From: Fomitopsis serialis
Taxonomy: Eukaryota > Basidiomycota > Agaricomycetes > Polyporales > Fomitopsidaceae
NCBI RefSeq assembly: GCF_022376445.1
Contig: NW_025954969.1
Span: 124,001 to 188,000, forward strand
Reading direction: 5' to 3'
Length of the DNA: 64,000 nt
How positions within the stretch are numbered: position 1 is the stretch's first letter; every line of letters begins with the position of its first letter. Of this stretch, positions 10,126 to 20,396 are shown in pieces. The translations under genes were made by a program, and so were the position numbers. The notes under the pieces were generated by a model. The model did no database searches, was not told the origin of the DNA, and saw only the letters and a program-made list of their open reading frames with translations.

Positions 10126-11435
10126 CTACGGGAACGTGAGGATGTACTCCTTCATCTCCGCGGCCCAGCTACACCTCGCCAGGTTCTCCACGCTGGTCCC
10201 GCTCCCGTCGTCGCCGCACATCTGGCCGAGGATCTCACCTGCCTGCGCGAGGACTGCCTGCAGCTGCTCCTTGATCGTCTCCTCCGAGTCCGCACCTGAG
10301 GTACGCGCGAGGACGGGGATGAAGATGTGGTCGTCCGGGGCGAAGTCCGAGGCGGGGGCGGTAGCGGTCTCCGAGACGGTGCACTTGAAGTGGTGGTGGT
10401 GGTGTGGAGGCCTTGGGGGCGCGCGGGATCAACTTGCCAGCGCGATTGGCTGAACTCGGAGAGCGGGTCGAAGTCGCCTGGGCTGAGGTCGTCCATGATG
10501 CCGGTGCGCGCGAAGACAGTCTTGGTGCTAGTGGTCTCATGTTGATGGGACACGCGGGAGGAGCTGGCTAGATCCTACCGGGTTAACTCAGAGAGCTGGC
10601 TGAGGTCCCCTGAGCTGAGGTCGTCCAAGAGTTCAGCCCGAGCGAAGACGGGGACGAAGATGTGGTCGTCAGGAGCGGCTTCGGCGCGGCCTCAGGGCAG
10701 AGCTAGCACTAGCACAGCAGGGAACCAGAGCGGCAGGACCAGAGCTAGAGCCGGGAGACACAGGTGCGGTCCTGTACCCATAACCTTCGGAGTCGCCGAG
10801 ACCTTCGCGCCAGTCTTCGCCTTCGCTTTGGTGTTCGTCTTGCTCGGCATGCGGGGCGAGATCCTCCCGAGGCGCATCTTGAGCTTGTGGTCGTTCGCCG
10901 CGTCCAGCACGTTCTGCTCCACCTGCTTGTAGGCGTCGCCGCCGGGATCCGCGGCGGCCTCGATCCTCGCGCGGGTCTCGTTGTACGCGAGGTAGCGGAG
11001 CGTCGGGAAGAAGTGCACCATGGAGCCGGGCGTGCCACAGACGACGGGGCAGTCGGGGTTGGGGCACCCGGGCGGGTCGGCGCCGTGCTGCGCGCACTTG
11101 CCATGGAAGAAGCTCGGGAAGATCGCCGTCTCCATGCCGGTGTAGGCGGCGGCATCGTAGGCGGAGAGGAGCGGGGCGAGGTAGGAGGCTGCGGTGGGGA
11201 TGTCGGGATGCGAGGGGAGGAGCGAGGCGACGTGCCCGGCCTGTAGGGGTCAGTTGGCGTGCTCGCGGGAAGGAGAAGGGGGAGGACGTACGAGGGTGCG
11301 CATGACGGCGTCGACGGGGGTGGTGTAGTTGCCGACGTAGGCGTTGGTGATCTTGACGATGCATTCGCCCTCGCAGGCAGAGACAGTGACCGGCACCGAC
11401 AGCGCGAGCAGCGCGATAACTGACTTGCGGCGCAT
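10126..11435 (-). CDS. Secreted cysteine-containing protein, basidiomycete family of unknown function
   Basis: Exon 1 (11435-11292) encodes MRRKSVIALLALSVPVTVSA, a clear signal peptide, followed by CEGECIVKITNAYVGNYTTP. A 51-nt intron (11291-11241) leads in frame to exon 2, which contains CPNPDCPVVCGTPGSMVHFF and runs to a stop at 10692 after a hydrophobic stretch (residues about 205-231) that could act as a GPI signal. The frame is open again directly downstream (10690-10570: APDDHIFVPVFARAELLDDL). A related segment continues to a stop at 10126 (KCTVSETATAPASDFAPDDH ... ARCSWAAEMKEYILTFP). I therefore give 10126 as the likely gene end, with one or more unresolved C-terminal introns. The alternative is a 231-residue product ending at 10692 plus a separate remnant. 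Function unknown; extracellular or cell-surface location is inferred from the signal peptide. Confidence 0.6.
10475..10680 (-). repeat. Degenerate internal repeat in the secreted-protein gene
   Basis: Minus-strand translations FARAELLDDLSSGDLSQLSE (about 10590-10650) and FARTGIMDDLSPGDFDPLSE (about 10450-10520) are clearly related, as are DDHIFVPVFAR (about 10660) and DDHIFIPVLAR (about 10310). An exon-sized unit has been duplicated within about 350 bp. Confidence 0.65.
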
Positions 11436-12095
11436 CTTGTGTCCCCAGTCTACTCCGAAAGATTGAGTTGCTGTGCTGCCAGAGACCACGTCTTGAATCG
11501 TCTTGAGTTGTCTTGCCAGAGACAGTCTGCGAGATGGGAGTTACGGTCAACGTTGAACGGGTTCAACCGAGCGCGTCGCGCGTTGCGAGTGCCGCCGCCG
11601 CACAAACAAGCGGTAAACAACACGTCCCTTCAGAAATCACATCTCACGTGTAATGTGAAGAGACATTGGCGGCAGGCCGCCGTACGACCAAACGCTACTT
11701 ACTTAGATGATACGATGTATACCGCCTCGTCGTAACATATATCCTTCACGTACGTCAGTACAAGCACGACCAGGAATATCAACTCAAACCCGGAGTCACT
11801 CTAGGCTTTATCCTTTGCTATCGCGCGAGATATAGAAGGCTACAACTATATGTAAAGGTAGCCAGCCTCCGACGAGTCCAGGCTCCGAAGCTGCAATAGG
11901 TCACAAAGACTCGTCTCAAGCTCTTGATGAGGTTTCGGTGCATGAGACAATAGACCAGTGCAAGGTGGCATTCACCCCAGCTTTTGACGCCCCCGTCATT
12001 CAACATCCTTTCACTGTCAAGTTTATGACCTGCAGGCTGCTATCATCATCGCCACTCGCTCGAGCCTTCCTTCAACAAGGACCACTCGAGATATA
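11436..12095. other. Divergent intergenic region
   Basis: About 660 bp between the starts of two divergently transcribed genes. Nothing coding was recognised. The half near the F-box gene is AT-richer than its surroundings. No clear TATA element could be assigned to either side. Confidence 0.4.
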
Positions 12096-13513
12096 ATGTC
12101 AAAGGCAAACACTACACAAGGTGATCGATCCCCTTACTCTCTCGTTACCCGATGTGCTGATATATATGCTATGTGGCAGATGCGAACTCTAAGGCCATTC
12201 ACCGCCATACGAACTTCAACCTAGCTGCGGATAACCGGCGATACAAGTACTTCGTCTGTCCGCGCCATAGCCCTATCGTCCGTCCCAGGCGCCCTCTGCT
12301 TCTTCCTCCTGAGCTTTTGCTCGACATCTTCGTGGGGCTTGCCTCTGACTACCTATATTTCCTCTTCTCTTTCGAGAAACAAGATGATGACGAGATAGAG
12401 AAGTGTTTGGCCACTAATCCATTTGTTGTTTTTCTGCAAGTGTCCCATCAGTTCAGAGAGGTTGCATTCAAAGTGCTGGAGGATGTGTTCGGAATTCACA
12501 GGGACCCTGATGGGAGGTACGTACCCATATTCCTTCGATTTGAACACTTAAGGCTGCGTTGACGGTTTCCCTTGTAGCCTACCGAAGGATGCATGGTCAT
12601 GCCTTCGATATGCGATGATGTGCGCACACCTGCAGCACGCCACACCGGAAGCCGTCGATGAGCACGCCAAGCAGGGAAGCAGCTACGAATTATCTCCCAT
12701 ACTGAAGAAATACGTGTACATCGCAACACTGGCTGGCACTGCTCCCGACCGCGGGCAGCTCGAGGGAGCGCTGAGAAAGACAATGAATGATATGCAGTGG
12801 CACGGATTCTTGGAGCTCAAACTAAGCGCAATTCTTCGGGCTCCTTTGTGTACTCTTGCTTATGGAGGTCAGTAACCCGTGTATGTGAGAGATCGGCTGT
12901 AAATTCTGATTGTCATGCCAGCGTTGTGGTCCCTCAAGTTTCGCTGTTCGATGTTTCCTCTTCATCGGCCTTTGTTGCGGCGGATCCCGGCGAATTACGT
13001 GCGTGTCTCAGTTAGACACGCAGACTTGATAGACTAATGTCTCTTTAGGTCGGGAAAGACACTCTATTACGCAGCTGCTATAGCGTATTCTATATGATAT
13101 CTGATGTACAGATCACGGATCCCGAGACAACACTCCCACTCGAAGGGCAACAGAAACTCGTGCCTATCAAGATACCCATCCCACAGAGCGTCAATGCCGA
13201 TCTCATCAACGTACGCACTCTTTCTACGTGGCACCGAGACATGCTAATCTACCTCCCGAAGCGATACCGATTCCTCTCGTCTCTTTGGCACTTCCAGAGT
13301 TGCCCAGTTATGGCCGCCGACGAGGGCCTGATGCAGATGTCACAGTCAGTTGTGGACTACTGCCTTGCCGTCGTGATGCCAAAGCGACCGCTGACAAGCA
13401 AGACGTCGCGGCGACGGCGCGCATCCTTGTCAGCATTGCACGACATGCGCCTCGAAGCCAAGCCGCGTTTTCCTCGTAAGCTCCCAGTCGTTGGGATGGT
13501 GTTCGTTCTCTGA
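12096..13513 (+). CDS. F-box domain protein
   Basis: Exons 12096-12120, 12180-12516, 12578-12867, 12922-12998 and 13049-13513 join with consistent phase to about 397 residues. The 25-nt first exon (MSKANTTQ) is supported by a clean GTGATC...CAG intron that restores frame into DANSKAIHRHTNFNL. The segment LLLPPELLLDIFVGLASDYL followed by NPFVVFLQVSHQFREVAFKV (residues about 45-110) has the LPPELL-IF ... VSHxFRxVA pattern of basidiomycete F-box proteins, which normally bind Skp1 as substrate adaptors of SCF ubiquitin ligases. The rest shows no recognisable repeat. The last 300 nt could contain another intron (GTACGC at 13210); an alternative frame there also looks codon-like. Substrate unknown. 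Confidence 0.65.
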
Positions 13514-14184
13514 TCAGCCGCTGAACAGTCAAGCCACCGTGTCATTGCGAGCGTCGTTTATTCGTATGAGCAAGTAGTCATTGGAATAAAGCATGCGAGT
13601 ATGTAACACCACTGAGCACTACGTAGTAGTAGTTGGGCCGATGTTTGTTCTGTTGTCCTGCACGACTTGTTTGACGCACGTTTGGTTCTCCGCTTCGATC
13701 CATGGTTCGTAAGTTAGTTGACAATACCTTGTACCTGCTCTCTGGAGCTCAGGGGAGCCGTAAGGTGCGTTTTTGGCAGCCGCAGCGCCAGTTTTCTCGG
13801 ACGGGCGAAACCATTTGCAGGCGTACAGACAGCATATTCAAGTTCCCGCCGTCCGTTTGAGCTCAAGATCTTCACGGGTGTGCTCAAGACGTATAAACTG
13901 GGTCTAGCAAGTTTAAACCCGAAAGAATGGGTGGAGGACAGTACTGCAAATGTGTTTGCGTTACTGGGTCAGCCACAATACACAGCCAGCGAAATACAGC
14001 CAACTGTCTTGCCCTGCGGGTGGGTAGCACAAGCGCGGGCAGGCGAGGCATCAGACCACAGAACTGTATCAGAACATCCATGCCGTGAGGCCATGGCCAC
14101 CATGCATTCTGTGATATCGTACAACACCATCAGTTCCACGCATGTCTAGAGCACAGCCTGCTATTCGTATTGAAGGTACAAGGT
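13514..14184. other. Intergenic stretch, no gene recognised
   Basis: About 670 bp between the F-box gene and the convergent RPC31 gene. It holds short open frames without recognisable motifs and presumably both 3' UTRs. Confidence 0.4.
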
Positions 14185-15151
14185 TTAGTCGTAGTCGTAT
14201 CCTGGGACGAGACTTCCGTCAGGGCCCGGAACATGGAGAAGACAAACAGATACGTACCGCCTCCGCCTCCGCCTCCACCTAAGCCTTCGTCAACGCCTCC
14301 TCCGTCGCCGAGGCCGTCAGCTTCATCGCCTTCGCCATTGTCGAAGTAGTTGTCGGCGTAGTCGTTGTCGTACTCTTCGTCGACATCATAGTCTTCTTCC
14401 GCCGCCTGCGAACCGATCTCGGAGCGCTCCTCGTCTTCCTTTTCCTGTGGTCCCAACGTGCCATAGCGTAAGCGATGAGATAGCAGCTGATAGATATGAA
14501 TGGAGGATGACGAACCGCGTCTTCGGCGTCCTCGCCCAATGCGTCGAGGTTGATCTTCTTCCTTGGACCCTTCCTTTCAGCTGCCCGGAGCATGTCAGCT
14601 CGTTCTGCCAGCATGACGCGATGAGACGAGCGGGGATACTCACTGATTTTACGCTTCTTGGGATTGAAGTAGCCCTCGAATATCTCTTGCGGGAAGAATG
14701 GCTGGTGCAGGTCTTGCCTGCGTAGTGTAGGCTGTTTTGCGGCTGACGGTCGATACTTGTCAGAATACCGAGGTAATTCTACACTTCGGCTCTATCAGTT
14801 ACATTGTAAGCTGGGGTTCGAGGGCGACTCACCTGTGTTTTGGTGGGCTCTACGACATAGTAGGCAGACTGGCGCAGGCGGGTGGCAAAGCCGATCTGCA
14901 GCTCGGCGATGCGCCTTTCGTCCTCGCTGTACTCTGACAGCACCGGCAGAGGATCATATGTCTACAATAGACGTCAGGAATTTAGACGAAAATTCGTTTG
15001 GGCCACGCACCGGATACAAAGCGGTCTCCTCTCTAGACAAAGACTGTATATCCGCAAAAGTCAAGCCCATCGGGGGCAGGTTACTCTGGCCAAACCCGCC
15101 GCGACCGCCCCCTCGTCCCCCACCGCGGCCACCTCTTCCGCCTCTCGACAT
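14185..15151 (-). CDS. RPC31: DNA-directed RNA polymerase III subunit Rpc31 (RPC7 family)
   Basis: Six exons on the minus strand: 15151-15011, 14961-14833, 14791-14644, 14604-14516, 14444-14258 and 14201-14185 (236 residues, frame intact). The N-terminus is Gly/Arg-rich (MSRGGRGGRGGGRGG), then LPPMGLTFADIQSLSREETA and LYPTYDPLPVLSEYSEDER. Mid-protein is FFPQEIFEGYFNPKKRKI, then a basic stretch. The tail is very acidic and Gly-rich (EEDYDVDEEYDNDYADNYFD) and ends YDYD. This order (short N-terminal motif, basic centre, acidic C-terminus) is characteristic of Rpc31/RPC7 of the Rpc82-Rpc34-Rpc31 initiation subcomplex, which acts in the nucleus at tRNA and 5S promoters. The second intron is only 41 nt (14832-14792), chosen because its acceptor preserves SVELPRYSDKYRP. 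The gene is divergent from YRA1 with 264 bp between the start codons. Confidence 0.88.
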
Positions 15152-15415
15152 AGCAGAAATACAATGCGCGAAGCCAGAAGGGCGAACAATGGGAGAGCCC
15201 AGGACAAAGCAGGCTGTTTCCGTAAGTATAAGGTTGCGGATGGGTCGCGCACCGCCATTTGGGCTCCGCCACAATTTGCCAAAAAGGCGAGCGCGCGTCG
15301 CGCCGCCCCTTGCCACCCGCCACCACCTTCTCCTCACCCAGCCACTTCAATCCCCTCAACGCCCCCGCCCCTATTCACCACTCGATCCCAGTCTTGCCCA
15401 GCAAACGTTAAGACA
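15152..15415. promoter_or_regulatory. Shared divergent promoter of RPC31 and YRA1
   Basis: The 264 bp between two opposed start codons must hold the core promoters and 5' UTRs of both genes. It is GC-rich in the centre, includes a C/T-rich run before the YRA1 start (15300-15370), and has no obvious TATA box. Shared regulation is an inference from the spacing. Confidence 0.6.
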
Positions 15416-17099
15416 ATGGACAAAAGTCTCGACGAGGTCAGTCGCTGTCCTCGACAACGCCACATCCGCGACTGACGATGCTGCGCTGTCACAGATCATC
15501 TCGACCCGCCCGAAGGGCATCCGCCGCTCTGCCCCCCGTCGTGGCGGAGCCAAGATTGCAGTTCTGGGCAGCCCGACAGCCCCTGCTGCGCGTGCGCGCG
15601 CCGCCGCAAGTGGCGCGAAGGCTGGCCCCCCTACGTCCCAGCAGCCCGCAGACAAAATCATCGTCTCGAACCTCCCCACGGACGTCAACGAGACGCAAGT
15701 CAAGGTTGGTCTCGCTGTTCGCTAGCGACGAAGCAGTGAAGCTGACATGATCATACAGGAACTCTTCCACACGACGGTGGGCCCGCTGCGGACCGTGACG
15801 TTGCACTACGACGCGCAGGGCCGCTCGAAGGGCGTCGCTGCGGTGCACTTCCAGAAGCTTGGCGACGGCACGAAGGCGTTCCAGCAGTACAACAATCGCT
15901 TGATTGACGGAAGTCAGTATTCGGTGCTTTACCCTCTCCTTTCGTTCCTCCCCCTCTCCCCATAGCTTGGCTCTCTGCTCCCTCCTATTGTCGGCGTTTA
16001 CCATTCTGGTGCGGCGGTCTTCAAAGTTCGAAGTGCTGAGGTCGTCGTCCCCGGTGGTGTCACCGGTCCCGTTGGTCGCAATGCCTGCTCGTCGCCATAG
16101 ACAAGTCCTGATGGCGCGCAAAGCTCGTCAGTCCACAGTCGAGCCATCCGGCTCGACTGCTCCCGCATGCTGTGTTGAGTCACTCGGTACCAGCAAGTCC
16201 TACATGTGGTGATGGTGGTGGGGTCTGATCAGCCCTGCTACTTAACCGGTGTCTGGGCCTGCCTGAACTGCCACTCTGTCATACCGGGACCGCGGTGTGA
16301 GCCCTCCAGAGTACGCACAGCAAGAAGCAGCAGCACGGAGGGGTCGACCATTCGTCAGCTTCGATGGTGGGGATGCCGGTTGGGTCACTGTCCAGACAGG
16401 TCGATGTTGGGTCGTGTCTTTGGCATGGACCTGGTGGTCGGTGCGACCACCGGACCCTGGCGAGAAGCGCATGGGCAGTCGTGGCCGGACTTGGATAGAC
16501 AGCAAGTATGGCGGCCAATGGTGACGGCGCGGAGAGAGGAGACGACCGGATGTTGCGACGACTGAAGTACCTCAATGTTCGGAGCTTGTGCCTGATGCCT
16601 CCAGTACCGCTTCAATTTTGCTTGCTTGCTCTGCATCTGCTGAACAGCCAACTGATGAAACCTCTGCTTTGTCTTTGCCGCCCTCCCCTTCCCCAATACG
16701 AATCCGACATTCGTCGTCATCACCCACTCGACATCCTTCCGACACAATAGAACGACCCATGAAGATCGAGATCGTCGTCGACCCGTCGCGACCTGCTCCC
16801 CCGGCGTCCCTCGCTGCTCGCGTTGCTCCGGCTCCCGCTGCGGCACAAACCGACGGCGCTAGGTTTGTCAATTATCTTGGCAGGCGGCGACAAGGTTGCT
16901 GATTGTCTTCAAGGGGCGGACGTCCCAGGCGCGCTCGCGGTACACCACGCCGCACCAAGAACGAGAGGCCGAACAAGAGTGTGGCGGATCTCGACGCGGA
17001 GATGGAGGTGCGTCGACTCGTTGTCCTTGGTATCACACAATGGTCTGATTCGCATGTATTACGTAGGATTACACCGCCAGCAACGGCCCGGCTGCTTAG
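15416..17099 (+). CDS. YRA1: mRNA export adaptor Yra1/ALYREF, with an 838-nt intron
   Basis: Six exons: 15416-15436, 15495-15704, 15759-15912, 16751-16862, 16914-17007 and 17067-17099 (207 residues, frame intact). The start MDKSLDEIISTRPKG is the conserved N-terminal UAP56/Sub2-binding box. One RRM follows: RNP2-like KIIVSNLPTDVNETQVKELF and RNP1-like GRSKGVAAVHF, closing with NNRLIDGKRPMKIEIVVDP. Then comes an Arg/Gly-rich segment, and the C-terminal box NERPNKSVADLDAEMEDYTA again matches the Sub2-binding C-box. The protein loads onto nascent mRNA in the nucleus with TREX and hands it to Mex67. Intron 3 (15913-16750) is about fifteen times the usual length here and interrupts the codon after LIDG at the end of the RRM. 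Large autoregulatory introns are known for yeast YRA1. Identification is secure; the regulatory role of the intron is inferred. Confidence 0.95.
15940..15965 (+). promoter_or_regulatory. Strong proximal 3' splice site in the YRA1 intron
   Basis: A C/T-rich tract ends in CCCATAG at 15965, which would give a typical 53-nt intron from the donor at 15913. Its use replaces the end of the RRM with about 20 foreign residues and a stop (TGA near 16038), so it encodes a truncated isoform. The distal acceptor is needed for the conserved protein. Confidence 0.5.
16136..16159 (+). ncRNA. Perfect 10-bp hairpin inside the YRA1 intron
   Basis: CAGTCGAGCC and GGCTCGACTG are exact reverse complements around the tetraloop ATCC. 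In pre-mRNA this would form a stable GC-rich stem-loop. A regulatory role, for example protein binding, is inferred from its place in an unusually long intron. Confidence 0.55.
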
Positions 17100-17758
17100 A
17101 TCGTCTGCTCGCAGTACTCCTGCTGATGTGCCGTGTCCCGACTCTTCGCGGACTTTTTGTGTTCAATGTACTATGATACGCCAGCTCTCCCCGGTCTGAA
17201 TGGTTGTAAATACGTCCTCCTGACTCGCGCACCGCTCGTCCTTATTGTCCTGTCCAATATACCTCTGCATCGTTGTGCACGCAAACAACAGTGTGAAAGC
17301 CAATCCAGGAGCTGAGCGCTGATCGTCGGGGTGTTCGAATTCGACGATGTCAGTGAATCTTTCGATGATCTCGCCGCAGGTTCTGCGTCTCTTTCAAGTC
17401 TTATGCGCCACTGTCTGTAAGTATAGGGCTTCCATGAAGGTAGTGGGATACCGTTTCGCGGGCGGTCCCGCATTGTGGACAATATGAAGGGGAGTCGGAC
17501 TAGTTGTGGATCTTACGGTGTACATGTCGCTGCAGCGGGACATGTTCGGTTCGTATTGTAGCAATTCACTCGCCTGTTTTCTGGGTAACCTTTCGGCCAT
17601 CTTGCTATACGCCGTCTCGACGGTATGTCCGAGTCATTGCGGACCATCTTTGTCGCCCTCGGCGATTACAGACAGTAGTGCATGTCCTCCAGTGTCCACA
17701 CTAGCGCCGTGCGGGTCTTGGTGGGAGACTACATAGGTGCATCTTGCTCTGCACCACC
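17100..17758. other. Intergenic stretch between YRA1 and the prenyltransferase gene
   Basis: About 660 bp. The first part is likely YRA1 3' UTR. A short run near 17310-17415 reads codon-like on the plus strand (VFEFDDVSESFDDLAAGS) and is followed by GTAAGT, but no start or second exon could be fixed, so no gene is called. Confidence 0.4.
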
Positions 17759-19036
17759 ATGACCGCCGAGTTCGAAGAGATCGCTTTGTACGCTGAACGA
17801 CCGGAGTGGGCAGACGTCGTCCCGCTGCCGCAATACCAGGGCGTGGATGCGCTCGCCCCGATCAACTACTCGGCGGAATGTCTGTAGACGGTCTGCGACG
17901 CGCTCATCCCGTTCCTCGCTCTGACGGCCTCTGCAGACCAGGATGCGACGGACTACTTCCGGGGCGTCGTCAAGATGGGCGAGACGGCCAGAGGGTGCTC
18001 GGCCTGACGTGGGACATCATTAACATGAACCCGGCACATTACTCGGCGTGGTGAGCATCGTGCCCAGTTGTCCAGAGTCCCTGCGCTGACGAGGGACGGC
18101 GCAGGCAGTACCGCTACAAGACGCTCCAGGCGACGGGGGCCGACTCGAGGGGAGCTGCGGCTGATGGACGACTTCGCAGTCACGAACATGAAGACATACC
18201 AGGTCTGGCACCACCGCCGGCTCCTGCTCACCGCCCTGCGCTCACCCCCCGCCGGCGCCGCGGAGCTCGCGTTCACCGCGCGCGTGCTCGGTGCGGACGC
18301 GAAGAACTACCACACGTGGAGCTATCGCCAGTGGCTGCTCGCCCACTTCAACGACGAGGCGGAGCTGTGGGCGGGCGAGCGCGCGTGGATTGAGGCGCTG
18401 CTGGAGAAGGACGTGCGGAACAACTCGGCGTGGCACCATCGATTCTTCGTGGTGTGGGCGAGCGGGGTGCGGAGGGGGACGAGGACCGGGAGGCGGTGTG
18501 TCGGAGGGAGCTTGCGTGAGTGTTGTTCGTCTGTGTTCGAGGGCGTGTGTTGAGCGCGGGTGGGCCGGAATAGGTTCGCCAAGGAGAAGATTGCGCTTGC
18601 GCCGAACAATGCGTCGGCGTGGAACTACCTCCGCGGCGTGCTGGAGCACACGAAGACACCGCTCTCTGGTCTTACTACGTTTGTGCAGCTCTACACTGTC
18701 TCGAGCGCGTCCCCTGCCTCGGACGTTCTGGATCTGGACAATCCTGCGCCGACGGAGGGCGCGGAGCTGCCGTGTGTAAATGCACTAGAGTTCCTCGCGG
18801 ATATATACGAGGAAGAGGGCGGACAACAGATCTCTCAGGCGGTCGAGGTCAGTGAGAGTGTACGCCTGCTTGTCGTACTAGGTCTCACGCACAGCTGCAG
18901 ATCTGGAAGTCCTTGGCTAACGAACACGATACGATGCGCAAGAAGTGAGACATCTCTTGGGTACATGACCTGTATGCTGACCCACATACGTAGATACTGG
19001 GAATATAGGATCAAGGAAGGACTCCAGAAGGTGTAG
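17759..19036 (+). CDS. RAM2: Protein farnesyl/geranylgeranyltransferase type I alpha subunit
   Basis: Alpha subunit shared by CaaX farnesyltransferase and GGTase-I, which prenylate Ras/Rho-type proteins in the cytosol. Prenyltransferase alpha repeats are visible: NPAHYSAW..YRYKTLQATG, NMKTYQVWHHRRLLL, DAKNYHTWSYRQWLL, NNSAWHHRFFVVW and LAPNNASAWNYLRGVLEHT. The end is KSLANEHDTMRKKYWEYRIK EGLQKV. Exons begin at ATG 17759; introns include 17880-17937 (NYSAE|YQDATDYF), one at about 18052-18113, one near 18523-18578, and two at 18848-18897 and 18946-18992 (approximate). Three small frame breaks (near 17990, 18145 and 18470) interrupt otherwise conserved sequence, each explicable by loss of one or two bases, mostly in G or C runs, so sequencing error is likelier than decay. 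Tail-to-tail with the PCMT gene, 280 bp apart. Confidence 0.88.
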
Positions 19037-19316
19037 CGAGTGTGAAGACAGAAGACAATCATTGTATCATTGAGTACTGTTGCAATTTCAGGTCCAAAGC
19101 AAATAACATCTGCACTGCTGCACACTTCCGACGACCTATTGGCCCTATCCTGTCGATCGAACGTCATCTCTGCAGATGAGCAACGCGGTCCTCGGAAGCA
19201 AGCTGCATTCGTACAAGATATGATACAACACATATTTCTGCCGTCTTCCCCAGAAGTTTCGATCGTTGCTAGCCCATACCACCCATGAGCCAGGTACTCC
19301 GCATCCCAGACACGGA

Positions 19317-20396
19317 TCACGGACCCATGGTGCGCTGCTTCGCCTGGTCGGTCAGAGGGACGTACTGTATGGAGTGTAAGCCAGCGAGCATCGTTGACAA
19401 TGCAGCGGCATACCATGACGTCGAAGAGCTCCTTCTGTGTGACATTTCCATCGAGATCCTTGTCGACCTATGCCCAGATACTAGATTAGTGATGCTTTCC
19501 AGATGGTATGACCGGTTGCAGCATACTTGGATGATCGCCTGCGTATCCTCACCCACAGGGATGAACATGCGTCCTGGGCGGGCGAGTTGGTCGACAAGTG
19601 CCTGAGGCATGGTGGGTGCCGCAGCACCGACGTGGATTGCGTGGTATGGCCCTGTGGGCCCATCAGTAGGTATCGTCATGTCGCGAAGTCTGGCACCCAC
19701 CAGCTTCTGCAAGGCCTGCGAAAGCTCAGTCACGGTTATGAGCAGCAATCGACGGGACCGGCATACCTTGTCTCCCATCCCCCGCAATCATCTTGATATT
19801 CCCGCTATCCAGTGCAGCGCCGAGCCCGTCCCTGCGCAGGTTCCCCTCGGACCACTCCACGAGCTCGGGGATGTGCTCGATCCCGACGACGGTCCCGGTC
19901 ACGCCGGAGTCGAGGTCCGTGACGAGATAGTGGAGGACGCCGCAGAGGTACCCCGAGCCGGAACCGACGTCGAGGACGCGCGAGCCTGGACGGAGAAAGG
20001 GGAGGAGGTACTCGACGGCGTGAGCGTGCTGTGGGCAGTGCGGTGTCCGCGTTAATCGTAGGTTAGCCTAGCGAGGTGGTAGGTGACGAACCATGTGCGG
20101 TGCTGAGATGGTTGCACCGTGCCCGATGCGCCTGGAGATGATGAAGTTTCGTATGTGCAAATGGGAGGCGTAGCGGGAAGAGCGCACTGAGGCGAATCCT
20201 CATACGCTTCGTGCGGGTTGCGCACGTAGTGCGCGCGGTCTACCCTCTTCATGGCCTGAGCATCGGTCAAGATCACTGATTTTGGAGGATATGATGCAAG
20301 AACATACGGCCTGAACACGGTCAGAGCTGATGAGCCCGTGCTTGCCATGTTGGCGATCAACTCGACGTTGGTCGCGCCTGTGCATCTCCACGCCAT
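19317..20396 (-). CDS. PCMT1: Protein-L-isoaspartate O-methyltransferase
   Basis: SAM-dependent repair enzyme that methylates isoaspartyl residues in damaged proteins, normally cytosolic. On the minus strand the N-terminus reads [20 protein letters not shown], then [20 protein letters not shown] and [12 protein letters not shown]. Exon 3 (20131-20092) gives [13 protein letters not shown] and exon 4 (from 20028) [20 protein letters not shown] followed by the SAM-binding [12 protein letters not shown] and [20 protein letters not shown]. Later exons give [20 protein letters not shown] and [12 protein letters not shown]. The end is [20 protein letters not shown]. Exons 1 and 2 are 20396-20308 and 20255-20188. 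One base is missing between MAST(G) and LISS (near 20330), the only frame problem, probably consensus error. All methyltransferase motifs are present. Confidence 0.88.

Larger units (their letters stand above)
15913..16750 (+). promoter_or_regulatory. Giant intron 3 of YRA1, candidate autoregulatory intron
   Basis: Bounded by GTCAGT at 15913 and CACAATAG ending at 16750; splicing restores NNRLIDG|KRPMKIEIVV exactly. At 838 nt it dwarfs the other introns of this gene (50-60 nt). It contains a strong competing acceptor at 15965 and a perfect hairpin at 16136-16159. No independent gene or transposon end was found inside. Confidence 0.8.
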
